Assembly: GCF_000017805.1 (NCBI RefSeq)
Contig: NC_009767.1
Location: 2,418,001-2,482,000 of the forward strand
DNA: 64,000 nt
Source: Roseiflexus castenholzii DSM 13941
GTDB taxonomy: Bacteria; Chloroflexota; Chloroflexia; Chloroflexales; Roseiflexaceae
Direction: 5' to 3'
Shown here one piece after another: positions 16,064 through 24,143 of this stretch. How positions within the stretch are numbered: position 1 is the first letter of the stretch; the number at the start of each line of letters is the position of its first letter. The position numbers were made by a program, and so were the translations under genes. The notes under the pieces are model-generated. The model was not told the origin of the DNA. It made no database searches and saw nothing but the letters and a program-made list of their open reading frames with translations.

Positions 16064-17245
16064 ATGGCAGTTGAAGCAACGACAGGCGCGGAGCTGGTCA
16101 TTACCCGTCGCTCCTTTCGCTCGTTTGCGAGCGAAGTCTTCGGTCCTCTCCTTCAGGTGTTCCTGTTCGTCGTCGGCAGTGCCGTTGTGCTGGGCGGCAT
16201 CGTTATTCTGCTGGCGCTCGCGTTGCGCGGGGCGCGCACCGATATCGATCTGCTCCAGGGGACGATCACGATCCTGCCGCAGGTGATCGTCGATGGACTG
16301 GTGCGCGGGTTTCTCTATGCTACCATTGCTCTTGGCTACACGATGGTCTATGGCGTTCTCGAATTCATCAACTTCGCACACGGCGAGATTTTCATGGTTG
16401 GCGCCTTCGTTGGCGCCTTTTTTAGCGCTGCGCTGGCATCGTCGGGGATGTTGACGACCCTCAGCCCGATTCTGTTTGTCATTGCCGCTGTGCTGCTCGG
16501 CATGGCCGTCTCTGGAGTTCTGGCGATGTCGATCGAACGCGTCGCGTACCGTCCGCTGCGTAATGCGCCGCGCCTGGTGCCGCTCATTTCGGCAATCGGC
16601 GTCTCGCTCGTGTTGCAGGACGTGATGCGCATGATTGCGGTTAACACCGGGCTGGGGTTCAATGCGCAGTTTCGCACGCCGGACCTCGGTCAACCACTGG
16701 TGTTGGCGCAAATGCCGATCTCTGACGAGCGCACGATTCCGGTCAGCATCGATAGTCGCTCGTTGATCTTTATTGTGGTGGCGATACTGATGTTGATCGG
16801 GCTGAATTATCTGGTCAATATCACCAAACTCGGCAAGGCGATCCGCGCCGTGGCGCAGGATCGACCGGCAGCCAGTCTGATGGGCATCGATGTGAACCGT
16901 GTGATTGCCATCACGTTCCTCATTGGTGGCGCGCTCGGCGGCGCAGCCGGGATTCTGTTCGGTATGCGCGTCGGCACGATCAATCCATACGTCGGGTTCT
17001 TGCCCGGTCTCAAAGCCTTCACTGCGGCGGTGCTCGGCGGCATCGGCAACATTACCGGCGCGATGGTCGGCGGGATTGTGCTTGGCTTCCTGGAAGCGTT
17101 CGTTGCCTCGTATCTCTCGCTCTTCACCCGCGGGCAGTTTTCGGGTGCGAGTTATGCCGATATTGTGGCGTTCAGCATTTTGATTCTGATCTTGATCTTC
17201 CGACCATCTGGCTTGCTGGGCGAAGTGGTGACGCAGAAGGTGTGA
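16064..17245 (+). CDS. livH: Branched-chain amino acid ABC transporter permease LivH
   Basis: One of two membrane subunits of the importer. Several hydrophobic helices; the family-typical YGVLEFINFAHGEIFMVGAF lies near residue 110 and the coupling region KLGKAIRAVAQDRPAASLMG near residue 255. An N-terminal extension of about 75 residues with one extra membrane segment precedes the usual LivH start. I chose ATG 16064; TTG 16013 upstream would begin inside the hairpin and is unlikely. AGGGGA is about 13 bp from the ATG, a weak placement. livM follows 4 bp after the stop. Confidence 0.9.
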   Translation: MAVEATTGAELVITRRSFRSFASEVFGPLLQVFLFVVGSAVVLGGIVILLALALRGARTDIDLLQGTITILPQVIVDGLVRGFLYATIALGYTMVYGVLEFINFAHGEIFMVGAFVGAFFSAALASSGMLTTLSPILFVIAAVLLGMAVSGVLAMSIERVAYRPLRNAPRLVPLISAIGVSLVLQDVMRMIAVNTGLGFNAQFRTPDLGQPLVLAQMPISDERTIPVSIDSRSLIFIVVAILMLIGLNYLVNITKLGKAIRAVAQDRPAASLMGIDVNRVIAITFLIGGALGGAAGILFGMRVGTINPYVGFLPGLKAFTAAVLGGIGNITGAMVGGIVLGFLEAFVASYLSLFTRGQFSGASYADIVAFSILILILIFRPSGLLGEVVTQKV

Positions 17246-17249
17246 TGGT

Positions 17250-18614
17250 ATGACAGCGGACAATCGACAGGTCGGTCAATCTGCATCGCTCTGGGCGCAA
17301 CTTCGCGCGGTGGCGGGGCGCGGTCCTGCGCCATATGCGCTGATCCTGGCGTATGCCGCAGTGGTGTCGGCGCTGCTGCTCCTCAACCCGACGACCGGCC
17401 TTGGCACTGATATGGTCGTCGTTCTGTTTTTGCTGTTGATGTTCATTATCTATCGCGCGCCGACGATGCTGGCGTTCAAGTTGACGCTCGGAACGATCCT
17501 GCTCGCGGTTGTGATGCCGGTCTTTGGGGTGCTCAACCCGTTCTACATCGATGTCGTCACCAAAGCTGGCATGTTCGCGGCGCTGGCGCTCGGCTTGAAT
17601 GTGGTGGTCGGGTTTGCCGGTCTGCTCGACCTGGGGTATGTGGCGTTCTTCGCCGTCGGCGCGTATCTGTGGGGCATCTTTAGCACGCCGCAAATCTCCA
17701 ACATCGTTCCGGGGATGGAACCGCTGCACGGATCGTGGTTCTGGCTCTTTCTGGCAATCGGGCTGGCGGTCGGCGCATTTTTTGGCGTGCTCCTCGGTCT
17801 GCCGGTGCTGCGGCTGCGCGGCGACTATCTGGCGATCGTCACGCTGGGGTTGGGTGAAGTCATTCGTGTGCTGGCAACGAACCTCGACCGTCCGATCAAT
17901 ATCACGAATGGCGCGCAGGGCATTAAGGACGTGGGACGTCCACCGTTGTTCGTCGAGCCGGTCTTCCAGGCGCTGGGGATGACGATCTCGCGGGTGCAGG
18001 AGTATCAACTCTATTTCTATTTTCTGGTGTTGCTGGTGCTCGCGCTCACGGTCTTCGTCGTTCACCGCCTGAACGATTCGCGCATTGGGCGCGCATGGAC
18101 GGCTATTCGCGAGGATGAAACCGCTGCGATTGCCATGGGCATTCCGCTCGTGCGCATGAAACTGCTGGCGTTCGCCGTCGGCGCGTCGTTCGCCGGGACG
18201 ATGGGGGTGATCTTTAGCGCGCTGCAAACGTTCATCAATCCGCCGACGTTCGATCTGTTGCGCTCGATCGGCATTCTGTCGATGGTCATTCTCGGCGGGA
18301 TGGGGAGCATCCCCGGCACGATGCTCGGCGCAGTGATTGTCACGCTGCTCGATCTGCAACTGCTGCCGCGGATCGCCGGCGAACTGGCGGCGCTCCAGCG
18401 GCGCGGCGTGCCGATCCCATCGTGGTTCGACCCGGCGCAGTATCAGCGCCTGCTCTTCGGGTTGCTGCTCGTAATCATGATGATTTTCCGACCCGAGGGT
18501 TTGCTGCCGGAGGATCGTCGCCGCCAGGAGTTGCACCACGATGAGCCTGAACCGGCCCCTGAGTCAAAGACGTCCTCTGCGGTTCCAGAGTCTGCACAAA
18601 GCGTTGAAGGTTGA
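17250..18614 (+). CDS. livM: Branched-chain amino acid ABC transporter permease LivM
   Basis: Second membrane subunit, 454 residues. It has the LivM-typical ALGLNVVVGFAGLLDLGYVA near residue 115 and GRAWTAIREDETAAIAMGI near residue 285, the coupling helix region that contacts the ATPases. The N-terminal 110 residues contain extra hydrophobic segments. The C-terminus ends in an acidic/Ser-rich tail after RPEGLLPEDRRR. Translation starts 4 bp after livH and the stop overlaps the upstream region of livG, so the genes are coupled. Confidence 0.9.
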   Translation: MTADNRQVGQSASLWAQLRAVAGRGPAPYALILAYAAVVSALLLLNPTTGLGTDMVVVLFLLLMFIIYRAPTMLAFKLTLGTILLAVVMPVFGVLNPFYIDVVTKAGMFAALALGLNVVVGFAGLLDLGYVAFFAVGAYLWGIFSTPQISNIVPGMEPLHGSWFWLFLAIGLAVGAFFGVLLGLPVLRLRGDYLAIVTLGLGEVIRVLATNLDRPINITNGAQGIKDVGRPPLFVEPVFQALGMTISRVQEYQLYFYFLVLLVLALTVFVVHRLNDSRIGRAWTAIREDETAAIAMGIPLVRMKLLAFAVGASFAGTMGVIFSALQTFINPPTFDLLRSIGILSMVILGGMGSIPGTMLGAVIVTLLDLQLLPRIAGELAALQRRGVPIPSWFDPAQYQRLLFGLLLVIMMIFRPEGLLPEDRRRQELHHDEPEPAPESKTSSAVPESAQSVEG

Positions 18615-18625
18615 GAGGGTTTGTT

Positions 18626-19420
18626 GTGGCGCTTCTGGAAGCAAAACATGTCACCAAGCAGTTTGGCGGTCTCACCGCAGTGAATGATGTGTCGCTCACT
18701 ATCGACGAAGGGAGCATCGTGAGCGTCATTGGTCCCAACGGCGCAGGGAAGACGACGTTTTTCAATGTGCTGACGGGGATTTATAAGCCGACGAAGGGTG
18801 CGATCCTGTTCGATGGCAAAGATATTACTGGTTTGCGTCCCGACCAGATCACGGCGCTGGGCATCTGCCGCACATTTCAGAACATTCGCCTGTTCAATGC
18901 GATGACGGTGCTCGAAAATGTGCTGGTGGGCATGCACACGCGCCTGAACGCTGGTTTGTGGCAGATTCTGTTTGGGACGCCGTCGGTTCGCGCCGAGGAA
19001 CGGGTATCGCTCGACCGCGCGCGCGAGTTGCTCCGGTTTGTTAATCTCGATCATCAGCGCAATCAATTGGCGCGCAACCTGCCATATGGCGATCAGCGCC
19101 GCCTGGAAATTGCGCGGGCGTTGGCATCGTCGCCGAAAATGATCCTGCTCGATGAGCCAACAGCAGGCATGAATCCGCAGGAGACCGCTGAGGCGACCGA
19201 TCTGATCCGTCGGCTGCGCGATGAACTGGGCATCACGGTGGTGCTGATCGAACACGATATGCGCGTGGTGATGACGATTTCGGAACGCATCACCGTGCTC
19301 GATTACGGCACCAAAATTGCCGAAGGCTTGCCCGAAGAGATTCGTTCTAACCCGCGTGTGATTGAGGCGTACCTGGGTAAAGGCGCCGCCGCCCACGGGG
19401 TGGAGCAGGTGGGAGGTTGA
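18626..19420 (+). CDS. livG: Branched-chain amino acid ABC transporter ATPase LivG
   Basis: ATP-binding subunit. Walker A GPNGAGKTT near residue 37, the LivG-type signature region YGDQRRLEIARAL, and Walker B MILLDEPTAGMNPQE; the switch His follows in VVLIEHDMRVVM. I start at GTG 18626, where GAGAGGG lies 6 bp upstream; an in-frame TTG at 18611 overlaps the end of livM. The product is 264 residues, normal for LivG. It is followed by 225 bp of repeat-rich spacer before livF, which is unusual in an otherwise tight operon. Confidence 0.9.
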   Translation: MALLEAKHVTKQFGGLTAVNDVSLTIDEGSIVSVIGPNGAGKTTFFNVLTGIYKPTKGAILFDGKDITGLRPDQITALGICRTFQNIRLFNAMTVLENVLVGMHTRLNAGLWQILFGTPSVRAEERVSLDRARELLRFVNLDHQRNQLARNLPYGDQRRLEIARALASSPKMILLDEPTAGMNPQETAEATDLIRRLRDELGITVVLIEHDMRVVMTISERITVLDYGTKIAEGLPEEIRSNPRVIEAYLGKGAAAHGVEQVGG

Positions 19421-19645
19421 TGGTGAATGCGGAAAGGTGAAAGGGGACAGGGAGAAGGTTGAAGGTCGCAGGTGGAGGCTGTCGCGCCCGCATGCCGGCG
19501 AGACGCCTGCGCTCTCGGGGAGCAGGAGGGAGGGCTGGTCGCCGGCAAAGCGTGGGGATTGAAGGTGCTGAGGATAAGCAGGCGCTCGAACCCCTCACCC
19601 TTAACCCCTACCCCGTAGTTCTCAATTCTCAGTTCTCGGTTCTCT
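19421..19645 (+). repeat. Repeat-rich spacer within the liv operon
   Basis: The 225-bp gap between livG and livF contains degenerate purine heptads (GAAAGGT, GACAGGG, GAAGGTT) from about 19432 to 19475. At 19617-19644 it has four tandem heptads AGTTCTC, AATTCTC, AGTTCTC, GGTTCTC, ending one base before the livF ATG. No gene is seen. Confidence 0.7.
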
Positions 19646-20359
19646 ATGCCACTTCTCGAACTCAAAAACGTCCATACGTACTACGGCAATATCCATGCGC
19701 TTAAGGGTATCTCCCTCGTTGTGGAAGAGGGTGAGATCGTGACGCTGATCGGCTCGAATGGGGCCGGCAAGAGCACGACGCTGCGCACGATCTCAGGTCT
19801 ATTGAAACCCAGGCAAGGCGAGATCCTCTTCAAGGGCGAACGGATTGATCACCTGCCGCCGCACAAGATTGTCGAGATGGGAGTCATTCAGGCGCCGGAA
19901 GGGCGCCGCATCTTTCCACGCCTGACGGTGCGCGAGAACCTGGAGATCGGCGCCTTTCTCCGCAAGGATAAAGCCGAGATCGCCAGGGATATGGAACGAG
20001 TGTTCCAACTCTTTCCGCGTTTGTACGAGCGCCTCAACCAGCGCGGCGGTACGCTCTCTGGCGGTGAACAGCAGATGTTGGCAATCGGGCGGGCATTGAT
20101 GGGCCGTCCGCGTGTGCTCCTCCTCGACGAACCGTCGATGGGTCTCGCGCCGGTGCTGGTCGAGCAGATCTTCAGCATCATCGGCGACATCAATGCCCAG
20201 GGCACGACGATCCTGCTCGTCGAGCAGAATGCGCTGATGGCGCTGGCAATCGCTCATCGCGGCTATGTGCTCCAGACCGGGGAGATTGTGCTGGCAGACA
20301 CTGCCCATGCGCTACGTGAAAATAAACTCGTCCAGCACGCCTATCTTGGCGTCGGGTAA
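19646..20359 (+). CDS. livF: Branched-chain amino acid ABC transporter ATPase LivF
   Basis: Second ATP-binding subunit, 237 residues, full length. Walker A IGSNGAGKST near residue 35, signature LSGGEQQMLAIGRALM, Walker B LLLDEPSMGLAP. The ATG is directly preceded by TTCTC heptads and has no Shine-Dalgarno-like sequence, so translation may depend on another mechanism or on a weak site. The TAA stop is the left half of the 3-bp duplication flanking repeat element E: the element inserted at the stop codon and left it intact. Confidence 0.92.
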   Translation: MPLLELKNVHTYYGNIHALKGISLVVEEGEIVTLIGSNGAGKSTTLRTISGLLKPRQGEILFKGERIDHLPPHKIVEMGVIQAPEGRRIFPRLTVRENLEIGAFLRKDKAEIARDMERVFQLFPRLYERLNQRGGTLSGGEQQMLAIGRALMGRPRVLLLDEPSMGLAPVLVEQIFSIIGDINAQGTTILLVEQNALMALAIAHRGYVLQTGEIVLADTAHALRENKLVQHAYLGVG

Positions 20360-20507
20360 TACCAATGACGATTGAAGATGCCGCATGCCTGTCATTCCGA
20401 GCCCTTCGCTTCGCTCAGGGTAAACGCAGCGCGGAATCTGAGCGGGTCGCGCACGACCCCTCGCGCTGCTCGGGGTGACCATGCCGGATGGTCACAGGTC
20501 ATTGGTA
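20360..20507 (+). mobile_element. MITE-like element, copy E (148 bp, TAA duplication at livF stop)
   Basis: Ends TACCAATGAC and GTCATTGGTA. The flanks are TAA at 20357-20359 (the livF stop codon) and TAA at 20508-20510. The internal core has GTCATTCCGAGC and GGAATC with a CCCTTCGCTTCGCTCAGGG insertion between them. Same length as copies F and G. Confidence 0.88.
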
Positions 20508-20562
20508 TAAGACGCAACAGATCTGCCTCCGACAGGGCTGTTGCTCGTGAAATGCTACGCCT

Positions 20563-21126
20563 ATGAGGTTCCGTCTGTTGCTGGCAGGTGTGGGATTAGC
20601 GCTCGTAGGTGTACTGGTGGCAGCGTTCGGGTTGATCAACTGGAGCAGCGCAACCGGAACGCGCGAAGCGCAGATGCGCGCTGAGCAGGTATGGTATGCG
20701 CAGCCACGTCATCACTACCGGATGCTCATTCGGCAACGGACGCGCACCGGCGTTTGCGAGCAGGATCTCGAGATCCGTGACGAGCGCGTGCAAACGGTGC
20801 ATCTCAATCAGTGTGCGCAACCGCCAATCTGGACGGTGCCTCGCCTCTTCAGTTGGGTGAAGCAGCTTGGTCATCCGTCAGGTCTCTGCTACCCGTCTTC
20901 CCTTCAGTGCACCTGTCGCGTATCCACTCACCTTGAAGTGACGTTCGATCCACAGTCGGGATATCCCGCACAGGTTCGTTATGAATGGGGATTGCGCCCG
21001 AATTGGGAGAATGTGGACTACTGGCAATCGCTCGTGTTCCGTAGCGATCGGATCGATTGCGCTCGTCGCACGCACGGCGGCGGCGCAGTCGAATTGACCG
21101 TGGTTGCGTTCACGCCGCTTCCCTGA
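20563..21126 (+). CDS. Secreted or membrane-anchored protein of unknown function (DUF6174-like)
   Basis: The 187-residue product starts with a membrane segment or signal (LLLAGVGLALVGVLVAAFGL). It then has WYAQPRHHYRMLIRQRTRTG, a helix and strand pattern like small DUF6174-type lipoproteins, and a Cys pair region (GLCYPSSLQCTCR). The assignment is tentative. It is preceded by repeat element E and is convergent with the minus-strand murF-alr gene. Confidence 0.6.
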   Translation: MRFRLLLAGVGLALVGVLVAAFGLINWSSATGTREAQMRAEQVWYAQPRHHYRMLIRQRTRTGVCEQDLEIRDERVQTVHLNQCAQPPIWTVPRLFSWVKQLGHPSGLCYPSSLQCTCRVSTHLEVTFDPQSGYPAQVRYEWGLRPNWENVDYWQSLVFRSDRIDCARRTHGGGAVELTVVAFTPLP

Positions 21127-21141
21127 TGTGCGGGACGTTGC

Positions 21142-23691
21142 TTATTCTCCGACTTCTCGCGGCACGCGCGGCAGAATGGTTGCCACCACATCATAACTGA
21201 TCGTTCCCAGCCATCCGGCAATCTCATCCGCCGTGAGCCGTTCGTCGCCCTGCGACCCGATGAGCGTCACCTGATCGCCGCGCCGAACGCCGGGAATGTC
21301 GGTGACATCGATCATCGCATAGTCCATGCAGATGCGCCCGACAATCGGTGCGCGCCGTCTGCGCACCAGAACCTCGCGCCATGCCGGCGCCCGGCGCAAA
21401 CCGTCAGCGTATCCGACCGGGATTGTGGCTATGCGGGAGGCGCGCCGGGTGACGAATGTTCCGCCATACGACACCGGCGCTCCCGGCGGAAGATCACGCA
21501 CCTGCGCCACCTCGGCATGGAACGAAAGCGCGGGTCGCAGTGTTGGTGGCAGTGGCGTGTGTGGTGACGGCGCCAGCCCATAGCACGCGATACCGGGGCG
21601 CACCATATCGAACCGCGCCCCAGGCAGGCGCAACAGTGCCGCGCTGTTGGCAGCGTGAACTATTGGCGGGCGCAATCCGGCAGACGTGATCGCGTCCAGC
21701 GTTGCGCAAAAGCGGCGAAGTTGCGCTTCTGCGGCGCTCAGATCGGCAGCGTCGGCATCGGCAAAATGGGTGTACAACCCCTCGACGCGCACACCGGGCA
21801 GATCGGTGAGCAACCGCAAAAATGGTCCCAACTCCTCGACGCTCACTCCGGTGCGCGCCATGCCGGTATCCACCTCGACGTGCATCGTAACGTTCAATCC
21901 AATCGCTGCCGCAGCCGCACACGCGCGCGCCGTGTCTGGGTCGAAGACCGTCAGCACGATTCCCAGGCGCGCCGCCTGCGCCACCTGCCATGGCGGCGTG
22001 TAGCCGAGCGCCAGAATGGGTGCGCCAATTCCGGCTTCCCGCAGCGTCCGCGCCTCGCCAAGCGTCGCCACTGCCAGCGCCATTGCGCCGCCGGCCAGGG
22101 CCGCGCGCGCGGCACGCACCGCGCCGTGACCGTAGGCATCCGCCTTGAGGACTGCCATGAGCGGCACGCCGGCAATCGCGCGCAGCGCGCGCACATTGTC
22201 GCGGATCGCGTCCAGATCGACGCGCACCCACGTTGGCCGGGCGGGGTCGGCGATGCGCGCGGCGCGCCAACCGGCATCCTGGCGCACCAGCGCCTGCGCG
22301 ACATTCACTGAAGGAGCGACGAGCGCGGCGACCAGGCGTTCCAGGCGCGCGGCTGCGCCGCCGCACACCAGTATCAGGTCGCCTTCGCCAGTGTCGGAAG
22401 GCACGGCTTCGAGCGCCGCCGCAATCGTGTGTACGATAGTCGCCGGCAGGTCGGGACGAATCTGCCGCGCCGCGTGGATGACCGAAGTTCCGGCGTCCCC
22501 TTTCCAGATCAACACATCGGCGACCTGCGCAGCAAGGGTTCCGATGGCGGTGCAGACGTTTTTTTCATTGCGGGGATCATCACTATCGGCAGGAAGATCG
22601 CCGAGCACCGCGATCCGGCGGCGCGCCGGGAGCGCCGCCAGGGTGCGCAGCGCCGCCAGCATCGCCGCCGGTTCTGCGCCGACCGTGTCGTCGAGCAGTA
22701 TCGCGCCGTTGCGCGCCGGATGCGGACGCAGACGACCGGCAGGCGGCTCGATGTGCGCCAGCCGCGCAGCCGCCTGTTCCAGACTCATTCCGCACGCCAG
22801 CCCCACGCCGACTGCCGCCAACGCTGCGCCGACTGCCGGTTCGCCAAGCAGCGGAATGGCGGCATCAACCGATGCGCCGCCGTAGGACAGGCGCACCTGT
22901 GTGCCGTCGAGACCGAACCGAAGCGTCTCTGCGCGCAGATCACACCCTCCGCCGGCGCCGAATGTCAGCACTTGCGCCAGCGTCACCGCGCGCAGCGCCG
23001 CCACTGTCGGATCATCGCCGTTGAGCACTGCCCAACCATCGGCAGGCAGCGCCTCAACCAGCGCGCCAAACTCGCGCGTTAGCCCCGCCACCGAGCCGAA
23101 TGCCGATAAACGCATCGGGCTGGCAGAGGTCACGACCGCTATCTGAGGCGGAAACAGCGTCGTCAGGCGCCGGAGTTCGCCCGGATACGCCGTTCCGTAT
23201 TCCAGCACCGCGAAGCGGTGATCGTCCTGGAGGCGCGCGAGCGATACCGGCAATCCGATCAGCGAATTGAAACTGCGGCGACTGCGAAAGGTTGGCGCGA
23301 TGCCTGCCAGAACCGCAGCGATGGCGCGGGTTGTCGAAGTTTTGCCGACGCTGCCGGTCACTCCAACGACCAGCGGCGCAACCTGGCGCAAGCGCACCGC
23401 AGCCCAACGCGCCGCGAGCAACGCCGGATCGTCGGCGATGATGACCGTTGCGTTGGCGCTCTCCGTCGGCGGCGTCGCACAGACGATGCCGGCAGCGCCA
23501 GATGCCAGCGCGTCGGTGATGTAGGCATGCCCATCGTCGCGCGGAGTGCGCAACGCAAGGAACAATTCGCCCACGCCCGTCAGACGCGAGTCATACGAAA
23601 AACCGGTAAAGCGGCGCGTAACCGGAGGCGCTGTCAATCGTCCGCCGACCGCCAGGAGATCGTCGAGGTCAATCATACCGGTGTGTATCAT
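21142..23691 (-). CDS. murF-alr: MurF / alanine racemase fusion
   Basis: A bifunctional 849-residue protein. The N-terminal half is UDP-MurNAc-tripeptide:D-Ala-D-Ala ligase (MurF), with the ATP loop VVGVTGSVGKTSTTRAI near residue 112. The C-terminal half, from about residue 470, is a PLP-dependent alanine racemase: VDLDAIRDNVRALR, the PLP lysine in MAVLKADAYGHG, and PVSYGGTF with the second catalytic Tyr. Thus one protein makes D-alanine and ligates its dipeptide to the peptidoglycan precursor; D-Ala-D-Ala ligase itself is not in this window. Similar fusions are known in Bacteroidetes. ATG 23691 lies only 8 bp from repeat element F; ATG 23676 with GGGAATGA upstream may be the true start. Confidence 0.9.
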   Translation of the reverse strand: MIHTGMIDLDDLLAVGGRLTAPPVTRRFTGFSYDSRLTGVGELFLALRTPRDDGHAYITDALASGAAGIVCATPPTESANATVIIADDPALLAARWAAVRLRQVAPLVVGVTGSVGKTSTTRAIAAVLAGIAPTFRSRRSFNSLIGLPVSLARLQDDHRFAVLEYGTAYPGELRRLTTLFPPQIAVVTSASPMRLSAFGSVAGLTREFGALVEALPADGWAVLNGDDPTVAALRAVTLAQVLTFGAGGGCDLRAETLRFGLDGTQVRLSYGGASVDAAIPLLGEPAVGAALAAVGVGLACGMSLEQAAARLAHIEPPAGRLRPHPARNGAILLDDTVGAEPAAMLAALRTLAALPARRRIAVLGDLPADSDDPRNEKNVCTAIGTLAAQVADVLIWKGDAGTSVIHAARQIRPDLPATIVHTIAAALEAVPSDTGEGDLILVCGGAAARLERLVAALVAPSVNVAQALVRQDAGWRAARIADPARPTWVRVDLDAIRDNVRALRAIAGVPLMAVLKADAYGHGAVRAARAALAGGAMALAVATLGEARTLREAGIGAPILALGYTPPWQVAQAARLGIVLTVFDPDTARACAAAAAIGLNVTMHVEVDTGMARTGVSVEELGPFLRLLTDLPGVRVEGLYTHFADADAADLSAAEAQLRRFCATLDAITSAGLRPPIVHAANSAALLRLPGARFDMVRPGIACYGLAPSPHTPLPPTLRPALSFHAEVAQVRDLPPGAPVSYGGTFVTRRASRIATIPVGYADGLRRAPAWREVLVRRRRAPIVGRICMDYAMIDVTDIPGVRRGDQVTLIGSQGDERLTADEIAGWLGTISYDVVATILPRVPREVGE

Positions 23692-23701
23692 TCCCGAATA
23701 A

Positions 23702-23849
23702 TACCAATGACGATTGACGATGCCGCATTCGTGTCATTCCGAGCCTTTCGCTTCGCTCAGGGTAAACTCAGCGAGGAATCTGAGCGGGTCGCGCAAGACC
23801 CCTCGCTTTGCTCGGGGTGACCATGCCGGATGTTCACAGGTCATCGGTA
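23702..23849 (+). mobile_element. MITE-like element, copy F (148 bp, TAA duplication)
   Basis: Starts TACCAATGAC and ends TCATCGGTA (one mismatch to the inverted repeat). TAA flanks both sides (23699-23701 and 23850-23852). It lies immediately upstream of the minus-strand murF-alr gene, where a promoter and leader would be expected, and it truncates or borders the coding fragment on its right. Confidence 0.87.
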
Positions 23850-23867
23850 TAATGTACCACAGCGCGC

Positions 23868-24143
23868 CGTAGTGTGGCAACGGAGGTGCTGGTCGGCGAC
23901 TCCTTCACGGATGCGGGAAACAATCCTGTTGCCGACTACATCGCCGTTTGGGATGGGACGGCGTGGAGCGGTCTGCTTAGCGGCGGCACGACTGGACTCA
24001 ACGGCGGAGTCCGCGCACTTGCGTTGCAGGGATCTGACCTGCTGGCAGGTGGTGACTTCTTCAATGCAGGGGGCAACCCGCTCGCCGATTTTATCGCGCG
24101 GTATGGCCTCACTCGGGTGTATTTGCCGCTGGTCACGCGGTAA
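23868..24143 (+). pseudogene. C-terminal fragment of a repeat-type extracellular protein
   Basis: About 90 codons read as the end of a beta-propeller or kelch-like protein: VLVGDSFTDAGNNPVADYIA, then AWSGLLSGGTTGLNGGVRAL and LLAGGDFFNAGGNPLADFIA, two copies of a repeated motif. It ends RVYLPLVTR, the kind of tail I recall on secreted Chloroflexota proteins (inference). There is no signal peptide or credible start; the upstream part is replaced by repeat element F. It is probably a remnant. Confidence 0.6.
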
